Positions 39,701-50,640 of a stretch of 64,000 bases of DNA are shown in pieces. The position numbers were made by a program, and so were the translations under genes. This DNA comes from Selaginella moellendorffii. Lineage: Eukaryota; Streptophyta; Lycopodiopsida; Selaginellales; Selaginellaceae. Within the stretch, counting starts at the first letter, position 1. Every line of letters starts with the position of its first letter. The notes under the pieces were generated by a model, which was given only the letters and a program-made list of their open reading frames with translations, was not told where the DNA came from and ran no database searches. The DNA lies in the NCBI RefSeq assembly GCF_000143415.4, contig NW_003314317.1, positions 434,001-498,000 on the forward strand, written 5' to 3'.

Positions 39701-40993
39701 ATTAAAAAGTCTTAGATAGCTACCTTCTATTAGTTTAACCAATTATTTTGCACATTTTGCTTAGTTGCCTCATAGTTATCAAGTCTTACAACTCATTGCT
39801 CGTGCTTCCACACCTTCATCATTATTTAGGTCACCCCACTCCAACGCATGCCTTTTAGCTTAGACTATGCCATTCCCATTTCTATTAGGATTCTTTCTTA
39901 TGAACCTATTAACTTCACCTTAAGGCATCATGCATCGGCATATTCGGTGTCTTCACACTATTGGCTCCATGAGTCTACCTTTATGACACTTCTTTCTCAT
40001 GTCTAGGTCCTTGCCAAGACTGATACAGTTCTTTCTCATACCAACTATTTGTTAGCACTGCACTATAGAGTTTACATACAACTTTGTGTCAAAGTTGCTT
40101 TCTTTTGGGAACACCTTTCTCACAACTTTAGTATGACACATTCTGCCATCAATGAGATACCCACGGTTCTCATACTTAGATCGTATAATCCTCCCCATCC
40201 TTCGTGGGGTATAAGACACCTCAGCTCAAATGCTTCCACCAGTCCTTTAGGACCATTTCTTGACTCCACTCGAGTCATCTAGCTTTCTGGACTTCATTAA
40301 TTGATGATTTATAAGGTCCAATTTTTGAGGTGACAACTCGTTAGAATACAACTTCTTGTATTCATTTCCTACCTATAAAGACCATTCATGTAAGTGTTAC
40401 TCTAACACTTGATTATTTTTCATTCTTTATAGGCTACATTTTGCCCTTTAGGACTATCCGTACATATGATGAGAATACCGGCTCATCCTCTGAGCACACC
40501 CCTAACTCCTTGGGTTTGTTCCAACATTTATAAAAAGTAGCTCCACCTACCATTTTAAGGACTCGTGTCCTCATTTATATTTGGCCTTTCACAGTCATTA
40601 ATTTCGGTCTCAAATTCATGAGCACCAGCCTCAATTATATGAGGATAATCATGTGACTCCTTTATTGTTTTAGAGTTTCTATTTTTCCCGTGATCCTAAC
40701 TATAGTTGTTTATCACAATTACATTAGCTAGTTTGCTAAGTTAAATGTTCATTTGGATCACATCCTCAACTCTTTGAGGAAAACTTTATACTATTCCCAA
40801 GATCCCAAAGTAGTTCCATTATTGGCCCTTTTCTATCCACCACCTTGCTTACAAGTTCACACATAAACTGTAATGGATATCTGTGTCTTCCTGACTTGCT
40901 ACTCCCCAAGGATAGGCCCACTCCTAGGACCTTCCAATGCCAACACCAGTGGTGATATATTTAGGCACCAATAAAAGTTGGACTAAGGAATAA
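36771..40993. other. Internal region of element X, non-coding
   Basis: About 4.2 kb with only short open frames on either strand and no gag, protease, reverse transcriptase or integrase motif. Plus-strand composition is biased to pyrimidines. Confidence 0.55.
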
Positions 40994-41006
40994 CTCTGAT
41001 ACCAAA
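40994..41006 (-). other. Primer-binding site of element X
   Basis: The minus strand reads TTTGGTATCAGAG directly after the LTR end (CATTTACA), matching the complement of the initiator tRNA-Met 3' end. Confidence 0.7.
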
Positions 41007-41007
41007 T

Positions 41008-42210
41008 TGTAAATGACTAATTTTTCCATTCTACTTTAGTCAGTTAACCATACCTCCGACCACTTGGAGGAGTCTCATTCACAACCTCCATAAGTCCAAT
41101 TCCAAACTTGGGGCTTGTTATCCTCGAGAATGGCATCCATGCCACTCAACCTTTGCATTGGTTCAAGTGCTCCATGTGTCCGATCTCATGACCGACACCC
41201 CAAGGTACCACTGACATATTAACCCGTTACGCTAAGGCCATACCCATTCACCTTAGTCATACTGGTGGTCTAACACAACCGGCATCACAGTCCCGTCTTT
41301 CAAAGACTGGGCCATCCATCCATGAGTGATCATCCCAAATCCACTCCTTAACATCCTTAGGATGCTCGTAGACACGGGGAATAGCCTTCCCCAATATCCC
41401 TTTTCTGGTCCCCACCAAGTCCCTTTCTGTCCATGGCCGTGTTTGCAAACATTGCCACTGGATCAAGGCCCATAAGCCCGACCACTAAGTCTCACGGTCC
41501 TTTGGGACTTCCTCACCATATGACTGTACCCTTGGTCACTACACCAGAGGATTGCTCCTCTTCCTTTCCACAGTCTAGGACTTTGGGACAACGATTCGGA
41601 ACACTGTGGCCCTATGCGAGCCTCGTGGGTACTCTCCCTGCCTTTTGCCTTTGGGTGCTCTAGCCATGGGCTTAGAGTGAGGTTTTGTTGAGCCACACCA
41701 GATATCCAAGTAGGTAGTGCCACCCATGCTTGGATTGGGAGCATCGACCATTTGATCTCCCGGGGGAATTAAAGGCAGCTTTTGAACACTTCACCAAGCT
41801 ACCCCGCTTGTCGGTTAATATTCACTATAGTCTTGGACTTCCTAGTGGTAAACTCATCACCCAACACTTGGGTATAGCCTTCTTGGGCCAAACTGGTCTT
41901 TCCTGGCGAAACTGGCTCCATTGGGCTCCAACCCCCACCCAACCCCCACACTCTCCCTACTATACCTTTGGAACCCCTCACAGCCCCCCCCCCCCCCCTT
42001 TCTGTCTGGGGGACAATCGCTTTAGGCTTTCACCCATTAGTATTCGAACTCAGACTCAAACTCAAACTTGGACTTGGACCTAGTCTTGGTCTCGGATTCG
42101 GATTCGGACCCGGTCCCGGTCTTGGTTTCGGGCTCGGTTCCATCTCGGTCGGTTCCATCTCAAACTCCATCTTGGACTCCATCCCGGGGCCATCTCAAAC
42201 TCCATCTTGG
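41008..42210 (-). repeat. LTR of element X, right copy (upper end in the assembly gap)
   Basis: Contains the same core as 35497-36470 (here about 41050-42030), a 15-base C run at 41984-41998, and the start of a CTCGGA-type tandem array (42046-42210) that runs into the unknown bases. Confidence 0.8.
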
Positions 42211-42310
42211 NNNNNNNNNNNNNNNNNNNNNNNNNNNNNNNNNNNNNNNNNNNNNNNNNNNNNNNNNNNNNNNNNNNNNNNNNNNNNNNNNNNNNNNNNN
42301 NNNNNNNNNN
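42211..42310. other. Assembly gap (100 N)
   Basis: Exactly 100 unknown bases, a placeholder length, placed inside the tandem array of the right LTR of X. The true length is not known. Open frames drawn across it are meaningless. Confidence 0.98.
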
Positions 42311-42508
42311 TGCTTTATCATTGAACTTCTTCATATTGGCTAGCCAAGCTAGACATCGTCCACACCACCATCATTGAAAAAGGTTAGAATCTTGAGTTGA
42401 TTTTGGAGCACCACCACATTCAGCCTCAAGTGCCTTAATATACTTATGCATGGTATCGATCATGCCATGCATTTCGTCTTGCATCTCTTGTGGATTTTGA
42501 TTAAGGGA
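42311..42508 (-). pseudogene. gag fragment of gypsy element G
   Basis: The minus strand reads LNQNPQEMQDEMHGMIDTMH followed by KYIKALEAECGG, and after a stop WLANMKKF: a coiled-coil gag N-terminus of the Ty3/gypsy type. It continues into 49490-49604 if element Y (42509-49489) is removed. Confidence 0.7.
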
Positions 42509-43561
42509 TATCGTAAATGTGACTTTAGGTATCAAAAGTTACCTGTCGGCTAGTCCTTATAGACACTCTTTCCTTACTCCCATGACGGCAAGGGGTCGGT
42601 ATTGCTAATTCCTTTTATCAGCCCCTTTTGTTCAAATGTTAGTTTATTGGGCTTAACATCTGTACTTAGCCAATGGACATAAGGTAAGAACTTCTATCTG
42701 TTTTTAGCTGAGCATATTCGGCCTGGCTCTTAATTCTCTTTTGCTCTGTTTTGCATTGGCTTGACAAGAACCCTCGCGTATTGAGATTAGTCCCTCAATA
42801 TCGCTAGATGATAGCTTACCGTGTTTGCCAAACACCCTCGCTATCATGGTCTTTGTCCTGAACATAATGGTGTTCGTCCCGTGTCTAAATTCGCAATCTA
42901 GGGACATTCTATATTTAATAAGTTTCGAGCTTGTCTCAGAGACTAACTCCTGATACTAAAGGAGGCTTGGGGTAAAGGCCCAAAGCATGTGTTCCTCAAG
43001 GGGGGGGGGGGGGGGGGGGAGCTGTAGGGGGTTCCAAATGTATAGTAGGGATAGTAGGTATGTCGGGCATGGGTGACCAACTTTAAGCATATTCTAGCTC
43101 TCGCTTGCATGCCTGTCCTTGTTCTACATAAGGTTTGGGTCTAAGCTCAAGTTCCACACCATGCTAGCTAGTAGAGTACCCATGTCCTTGCATTAAGCCA
43201 CCAGTATGCCGAAATAGCACCAAATTCCGTTCGGCTCCATTTTACGTGTTGGTCATAGCATTGGGATGCTGGTTGCTCTAGGACTATTCCAAGTTGCTTC
43301 GGGCTCCTGTCCCTTTGCTCCCTAAGCTGTATGCTCAAGAGCTGCTCCATGGTTCGGTTTTACCACTCCTTGGCTCCATGCTTGGGAGTTTGGCACCGTT
43401 CCTTTGTTTAGTGGCCCAAGGCCCTGAAACTTGGGTTCCACACCACTGTCCTTTGGACACGTGGCATATAACATGTGGCACATGGAGGTTTTAAGTTCTG
43501 CTTTGTGGTTATCTTATGGTAAATCACCATAGGATAATGGGTAAAAACCATGTGCGCTACA
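42509..43561 (+). repeat. 5' LTR of element Y
   Basis: Starts TATCGTAAATGTGAC (TGTCACGAATATGAC in the 3' copy) and ends CTACA. Contains a 20-base G run at 43000-43019. Confidence 0.85.
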
Positions 43562-46500
43562 TTTGGTATCAAGGATGAGCCTCGGCGAGTACTATCTAAT
43601 GAGATTGGGCAATTAGTCTCGTTGCATATGCAGAGATGAAAACAATGATCCGAGTGGGTACACATTTGGATGCTAAGACTTCGCATTGGTTCCTTGGATA
43701 TAGTTTTGGTTACCTTTTGTACCTAATAATGTGAGCTTGCTCTTGGGCTCATAAGATGGATTGAGGTGTTCTGTTTGCACGAGTTTGCACTTGGGCTCGT
43801 GAGTGAGACACATTAGCAACTCAAGGTTATGCTTGAGTTGGCAGGATTAATGTTAGCCTATAGGTGGTTCCATGAATTATTCCATGTACTGTAGGAGAAA
43901 GTAAATCTTCCCTGGGTTTGTTATGAGTGGCAAATAAGTTGGTCCATAGCTATTTAGCATGGCACTAGTGGATCCTTCCTAGGCATGATTATAAGTGGAT
44001 CAATCAAGATTGTAGGGATAAGTCTATTGGTTCCAGTAATTATTGCCGTGCTCTCTCATAAACTTTTCTTAAATTAGACTGAAGGTAGTGCGAAAGCAAG
44101 CTTGAGGTTTAGTCAAAGATGAGACCGAAAAGAGAGTTATCAGGGACAAAGGGTCATACACGGAAATCATTTTCTCTTCTTGGAGAGATGATTTGCAATA
44201 AAGTGTTAACTCATTGCTCATATTCACATTATGTAATCAAGAGTCTTTATTTTGATGCATGTTAGAAATGATGGTCTAATGGTGAGTTGTGAGATGGATA
44301 GTGGTGAAGTGCTATACCATTTTGTTTAAGCTTGTTATTAAAGACTTAAGTTATAATGCTCAATTCTTTTCCGAGAACCTTGCTATTGCTCTTTGAGTAG
44401 CTTGGTGTTGAATAGTTTTGAGTTTGGTCAGAAAGAAAGTGGCATGAGCTTGTTCGTGTTATGAACAAAAGTTAGTGGTGTTAAGTGTTGTAAGTCTTTA
44501 TTGGTGGGGTGTGATATTTATGTTGTATTTTGTCAAATCGAGTTGACACTTGATAATCACATAAACCTTTGTAGCAGTGATATGAGCATTACTTATGGTG
44601 TTGCTCAATTAATGATGAAGTCATTATGATTTTATATCATATCCATGTGATAATGAGTAATGTGTTTACAAAGTTGCTTGGTTAAACGATGATTAACCCC
44701 AAAGTGGTTGATGGTGAAGCTAGTCTACTTGCATGAAGTAACATTGTAATAGCTTTGACTGGGTTCTTGATGGTGGTCCATTATACTAAACTTAAGTTAG
44801 TTCCTTGTTCCTTGAAGGGTTTGCCCATAATGTGTTGGAAAGAGTTATAACATTCACTTGCTATGGCTTGTTAGTTTATCTATTAACACTTGGAGTAGAT
44901 TGTTGGATGGAGAAAATGTGTAGTTGAGACATTAACATCACTAGCACTTGTGTTAGTGAAAGTGGCATAGTTATTTTGAATGATGAGGAATTTTCCTTAG
45001 ACCTTGATATTTCATATCATTTTTCTTGTTAGTGTTTTTAGCTTCACATTGGATTTTGAAGGTGGTTGAAGAAGAGTGTTAGTGCAATGTGGATATCCGA
45101 AGATATGGTCTTTGTGATCAAGCCTTGGATGTTCATTTTGCATTTCTATCGATATTGATGTTGGATGTCGGAAGTATGGGCAAAAAAATGTTCAAGGCTA
45201 AAACATACTATGGGTCATAAGAATTTATATTGAGGTGAACCTATGTGAAGTTGTTACTGGGAGGAAGTTAGTTGAGTCTTAAAAGTTGTATTCCTAGACT
45301 GAGAGTTATTCTTTCTCTAAGATGGAAAATTTTCCACAAATTTTCTTAGGGTTTTCCAATGGCTAATTTGTTGATCACTTTGTTCAGAAACCATTCCGTT
45401 TTTATAAGCCAATACAAACTAGTGAAAGGGGTGAAGTTGACTTCAGTTAACTTAGACCTTAGTAGGTAGTTTGTATGATGCGGCCGGAAAAGATACTAAC
45501 TTTTGGGGCTAAAAGTAATTGAGTTGGATAGAGTCTAAAGTTGGTGTAACAAAGTGGCCATTATACTTTTCTAAAAAAGGTGACCCTTGTACTTTTCTTT
45601 TGTAGCATTGTGTTTGGTGGTAGATTGCACTTTGCATTTCGTTAGAGTTTATGAGAGTAGTAAGCTCTCACTGACCTTGACTTGGTCTTGATAGTCTTGT
45701 GCCTTGGCTGAGGATAGTGATGTTCAACTTAGTTGTTTAAGGTTGAAATGTTGTTACCTGTACTATAGCTTTTTCTATGAGGAGGTTGTGTACCAATATG
45801 AGTCCATCTCATGGTCTTCACTTTAGTTTCAACTAAGCGTTGGTCATGCATAGTTAGCCTCTTCAAGGCATGCTCAGAACTGTTGATTAAATGCATTAGT
45901 GAACTTATTGCAGTTGAGTTAGATTTGAATGGTCATTTAGTTTATGCTTATCCATGAACCTTTATCTTGTGCCTAGGGTATTATTTTCATATTGGACAAG
46001 TATATGACTTGATGGTGTGAGTTCAGTGTTTGGTTCTTGTGAAGGTAAGTTGAAGAATGATTGTTAGTTGCTTTGCGACTAGTGATTGCTTATAGACCTC
46101 ATTGAGGACTATTGACATTTGCTTCGCTCGATGGTGATTTAGTAGTGCTGAGTTTGCTTTACTGGATAGTGTTGTGGAGGATCATATTGTTAGATTTATA
46201 TGGGTTTTCCATGTTGGCATGTCAACTCTACCTCTGTTGATATCATTTGGTTGCATTTATTTCGTAGTGTTGGATTTCATTGAGTCTTGGATGTGGTGAT
46301 TCACTCTTTAAGGAAGTGTTAATTGTAATTGAGTTTTGCTGAAGGATTGTTCTCAGATACTGATTAAGGTATCTTGGACTTTGGTTAGCTTAGTTGCTAG
46401 AGAGTTGTGAGTGGTGATTCACTCATTTTTTCTTTTAACTTTGTTCTAGTGTTAATGGCATTAAAGTGATGCCCTGTCGTTGACACTATTAATATTAAGA

Positions 46501-48357
46501 CTCGAGTGAAATGAGATGTCTTTCCATAAGATTGATATTAAATTTCATTAGTTTTAATGATTTGGTTGTAGCTTTATGTTATTAGCATTCATGCATTTGT
46601 TAGTTAGCAACTATATTGAGGCTCAAACAAATTGAGTGGCAAGTTTGAGTTAGTTGTATTTTAGACAAGATTGCTTAATCAAGGTTGAGTTTTAAGCTTT
46701 CCCTTGAAAAGTGATTTAGTCATGGACTATGCTAACTTTACGAGAGGGAGAGTTAGTGATTAATATTAGAATATTTGAATCCTTGTTGGATTTGAATTGG
46801 GATATATCGATCATTAATGATTCTTTTTGTGCTTGCTATGAAGTGAGTTACGTCTTGTTATAAATGGATTCATGGAGGATTAGTTTGGTAATCACTTGTT
46901 GAGCAGAACTCCATTGTGTTTAGCTTTTGGATTGATGCAGATATGCTCTTCATTAGCTTTGGCATTATGCCATGATTTCTTCTTTAGCATTGAACTTAGT
47001 TCATACGAGACTTGTGATTATTATTAAGCAAGACTTAATTATAGGCTTCTTCAAGCTTTTGGTTCCTTGAGTTTTCATGCTTGTGGTCCATTTGTTAGAA
47101 GTTATTGGGGAAGGCAATTTTAGCTCATTAGCTTCAATGTCAAAGTTGGCTTTTGCATCTAGCAATCATTGGTGATGATTGACTATCATCTAGGATAGTT
47201 GATTATCCTTGTCATAGGTTTTGCTTGATTATTGTTGATCTAGAATGACTCGTTGTTCTTTGGGATGGTGGATTTCTTCTTTGACGATGATTGTGCATCT
47301 CTCTTTTTGATAGGATGATCGATGACCTTTCATGATAGTTAATTATTCTCTTTGATAACTTTTGGCTTTTCGCAATACCACATGTTTTTTGTGGTTTGCT
47401 TTGGATTGGTCTCTTAGGTTTAAGACATCAAGTAAGATGTTGCTAACATTTGCTTGAGCAACTCTGGTTCCTTGGTATTGTTGATTGGGATTTATTCAGA
47501 TTGGCTAATGTGATAGTTAGTAGGAATGAGTGTTTATTAATTTTACTGCATTCATTCTATTCTATTGATTGTTGCTCGAGTTAGCTTTGATAGATTAGGA
47601 TTTCCTTCAAGTAATACATTCATGAGTATTTTGCTTGCTAGTCAATAATACTTTGTGTTCTTTGAGTTGTCATTCATAAGTTGTTTGGCATACTATTTGC
47701 AATCTTTGGTAGTTAAATTTTATCATTAAGTTTCCTTGATGATACACTAGCTATTGAATTTTGTTTAATGGTGAATTTTATGTTTTCCAAACATGATGAT
47801 CTTGGTGGTTCTTATACTCTAATACTAGTTTTATCCGTCTATTGATCTTTGAATTTGGGCCAATATAGCTTCGGCACTTCGTGTGCATGGTGAAATCTTT
47901 AGTCATGGGGTAGCTACTATCGATTGGTCACATCACCTGCCTTTTTGTTGATGTGCCTTATTCCATTAAAAAGGGCGTGACTATGTAAACAACTCTAATT
48001 GCCTATTTATAGTAATCTATCTAAACCTTACTAACGGGTTTGGTTTCTTTGCTCAGGAGGGTTGGGGCCTTTAGCTTCTTTCTCTATATCTCTGCAGGTA
48101 GGGGCATATCACACTTTTGTAAGCTAGGTGACACCCAGAGCAGCAAGGGTGGTCATTTCCTTGTCGGCGACGGCCGGAAGGTGTCTAAGTTGGTAGTGCA
48201 TCCACGTTAGACAAAGAGGTTACTCTAACTCATTTAAATTGGTGCATTTCTCACATAATGTGAATACCATGAACTTTTTTTGGAGTTGTTTCCTTGGCAG
48301 TATTCTAGACTGGAGTATGCATTAACGAGGACGTCGATCTTCCCTAGGGGGGGAGAG
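43562..48357 (+). other. Internal region of element Y, non-coding
   Basis: Begins with the primer-binding site and ends with the polypurine tract. No open frame above about 60 codons and no retroviral domain on either strand. Plus-strand sequence is T- and G-rich. Confidence 0.6.
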
Positions 48358-49489
48358 TGTCACGAATATGACTTCAGGTATTGAAAGTTACCTATCAGCC
48401 AATCCTTACGGACACTCTTTTTCTTACTACTATGATGGCAAGAGGTCGGTATTGCTGGTTCTTTTTATTAACCCCTCTTGTTCAAGTGTTAATTTATTGA
48501 GCTTAACATTTGTACTTAGCTAGATGGACATAAGGTAGAAACTCCTATGTGTTTCTATTTGAGCATACTCGGCCTGGCTCTTAGTTTTCTTTTGCTTTGT
48601 TTTGCATTGGCTTGACAAGAACCCTCGCATATTAAGATTAATCCCTCAATATTGCTAGATGATAACTTACCGTGTCTGCAAAACACTCTCGCTATCATGT
48701 CCTTTGTATTAATTTCATTTCGGTCCCAAATGCTATTTATAGAAAGTGTTTAAATTTGCTCATTTGGCATATCTACGGAATGTAGAGATTGTCCTGAACA
48801 CAATGGTGTTCGTCCCGTATTCAAATTCACAACCTAGGGACATTCTATATTTAATAAGTTTCAAGCTTGTCCCAGAGACTAACTCCTGACTCCTGATACT
48901 AAAGGAGGCTTGGGTGAAAGCCCAAAGTGTGTGTTCCTCATTTTGGGGGGGGGGGGGGGGGGGGGGCATAGTGGGTAGATTAGGCATGGCCAATTAACCT
49001 GAGGCATAGTCTAGCTCCTGCTTGCATGCCTGTCTTTGTTTTGCATCCGACTTGGGTCTAAGCCCAAGTTCCACACCATGTTAGTTGGTGGAGTACCCAT
49101 GTCCTTGTGTTAGGCCACCGGTATGCCGAAATAACACTAAATTCCGTTTGGCTTTGTTTTACGTGTTGGTTTTGGCATTGGGATGTTGGTTGCTCTAGGA
49201 CTGTTCCAAGTTGCTCCGGGCTCCTATCCCTTTGCTCTCTGAGCTGTATGCTTGGGAGGTGCTTCATGGTCTGGTTCTGTCACTCAGCTTCATGCTTGGG
49301 AGTTTGGCACTGTTCCTTTGTTCAGTGGCCTAAGGTCTTGAAACTCAGGTTCCACAGCACTGTCCTTTGGACATGTGGCATGTGACACGTGGTATATGAC
49401 ACATGGCACATGGAGGGTTTAGGTTCCACTTCGTGGTTATCTTATGGTAAATCACCATAGGATAAAGGGTAAAAACCACATGCACTATA
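48358..49489 (+). repeat. 3' LTR of element Y
   Basis: Starts TGTCACGAATATGAC directly after the polypurine tract and ends CACTATA. Contains a 22-base G run at 48945-48966. Confidence 0.85.
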
Positions 49490-49604
49490 AGGGCTCACAA
49501 CTCATGAACAACATCTTGAATGGTCCAAACCTTCACACCTCCATTAGCACCATCATCGACACCACCATTGATAATAGGATTCTAGCATTAAGCTTAGTCA
49601 GCCA
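49490..49604 (-). pseudogene. gag start of gypsy element G
   Basis: On the minus strand, an ATGGCTGAC start near 49604, a few in-frame stops, then NGGVDDGANGGVKVWTIQDV and VHEL. The next codons lie at 42508 on the far side of element Y. The primer site and 5' LTR lie immediately above. Confidence 0.6.
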
Positions 49605-49616
49605 TCGCAACCAATT

Positions 49617-49629
49617 CCTCTAATACCAA
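49617..49629 (-). other. Primer-binding site of gypsy element G
   Basis: Minus strand TTGGTATTAGAGG directly follows the 5' LTR, resembling the initiator tRNA-Met complement. Confidence 0.65.
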
Positions 49630-49845
49630 TGTTATGATCTGGCATGAAAAGACAAAAATTTAATCTTCCTAAACTATTTACATATCTTCTTGAGGTTCTT
49701 CACCTCCCAACCACCCCCAAGCTATCTCAAAAACTCCACTGTATTGCCATTCCATTATGAGCTCTAGGGTAGGTTAAGTTTTTTACTCTAACATGCCTTA
49801 ATATACCCTTGAGCTTCCCTATGTGGTCAAAGATGGCACTTAACA
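49630..49845 (-). repeat. 5' LTR of gypsy element G
   Basis: 216 bp on the minus strand, TGTTAAGTGCC to GATCATAACA. Outer flank ACCAC (49846-49850). Confidence 0.7.
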
Positions 49846-49850
49846 ACCAC

Positions 49851-50640
49851 TCACTCCACGAACAAGGTATAATAACTAGGCTTGTTATAGTAGCAATGCC
49901 AACAAACCTTGAAATATATAGGCATAAACCAATAGTTGATCTTACCTATATAGTTTTATAGGGCATAGTCCCTATGTATAAAATTGTCATTATCTATACC
50001 AAACAAAGTAATAGATATATAATATTTCCCTCACAATTTGATGAGCGGAAGGCAGTTTAAAAAGAAGTATTCATAAAATCTAGAATGAAATTATAAAGCA
50101 TTTACTCGTGATATCTATAATCTTAACCTCCTTTCAGAATAAACCAACTCATTGCTCAATCAAGTTAGAGAAAAGCGTGAAAAAGAGAGTTGAAAGCATA
50201 TTGGGTACACTATAAAGAAGAGGAGATAAAAAATTATAATATGACTTTAATGGTTATTCAGAATATGTGAATCCATACGCTACTCCTCTTTGGTAGCATT
50301 GACACATAGAAAATGCTTGTGCTTCAGCTGAGAGTAGCAAAATACAAAATAACTAGAATAATTCCCCACAAAAGAAAGAAGAGTTAAATTTACAACCCTT
50401 GCCCTCTAATGGTGATCTAGGTTCCTCTATAAATCAAACATTTGTTTTGCCTATACTAATTGCAAAATAAAGCATTTCCTATTAAATTGTAATAAACATA
50501 ATAGCAATTGCAGGAATGGCAATGGACACCATTATTACATATCCATCATTTCTAGAATTAAAGGAAAGGACCCACAATTACATATTAAGCAATACACAGA
50601 AGCAATTAAACTCAATCAAGTAGATGGGTAGGAAAAGAAT
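49851..50640. other. AT-rich spacer left of element V
   Basis: No gene recognised. It may contain the decayed 5' LTR and leader of element V, but I could not match it to a second copy inside this window. Confidence 0.4.

Larger units (their letters stand above)
35480..42210 (-). mobile_element. Large non-coding LTR element X
   Basis: Long direct repeats at about 35497-36760 and 41008-42210 flank an internal region (about 36770-40993) with no recognisable coding sequence. On the minus strand the right copy is followed by TTTGGTATCAGAG (40994-41006), a primer site for initiator tRNA-Met, so the right copy is the 5' LTR. Size without the assembly gap is about 6.7 kb. It has LARD-like features: LTRs over 1 kb, an internal region without ORFs. 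Parts of its LTR (ATAGTAGGGA, GGTGAAAGCCCAAAG) are shared with element Y, so they belong to one superfamily. Confidence 0.65.
42509..49489 (+). mobile_element. Large non-coding LTR element Y (LARD-like)
   Basis: 5' LTR 42509-43561, primer site TTTGGTATCAAGGATGAG at 43562, internal region to 48357, polypurine tract 48346-48357 (AGGGGGGGAGAG), 3' LTR 48358-49489. Flanks AGGGA (42504-42508) and AGGGC (49490-49494) are a 5-bp target duplication with one change. The internal 4.8 kb has no ORF with a known domain, so the element must have depended on proteins of another element. The 5' LTR has lost about 90 bp relative to the 3' LTR. A solo LTR of the same family is at 59822-60981. Confidence 0.85.
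33152..49845 (-). mobile_element. Ty3/gypsy retrotransposon G (minus strand), interrupted by nested elements
   Basis: Terminal repeats at 49630-49845 (5' on the minus strand) and 33152-33384 (3') share long stretches (TATGATCT, CAAAAACTCCACT-type, CTTAATATACCCTTGAGCTTC). Next to the 5' repeat is a tRNA-Met-type primer site (TTGGTATTAGAGG). Next to the 3' repeat is a polypurine tract on the minus strand (33385-33400, GTTGGGGGGGAAGAAT). Inside are gag pieces, a reverse transcriptase, RNase H and the integrase C-terminus, all with stops. Elements X and Y lie within it. ACCAC occurs directly outside 49845 and also directly outside 32777, which suggests that the true left end may be 32777. Confidence 0.75.

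Noticed and set aside
41968-42343. Frames running through the unknown bases
   Set aside because: They include the 100-N gap and have no meaning.
36771-48357. CRISPR-like or regularly spaced repeats in the large non-coding regions
   Set aside because: No regular spacing was seen; repeats present are LTRs and short tandem arrays, and the genome is a plant's.
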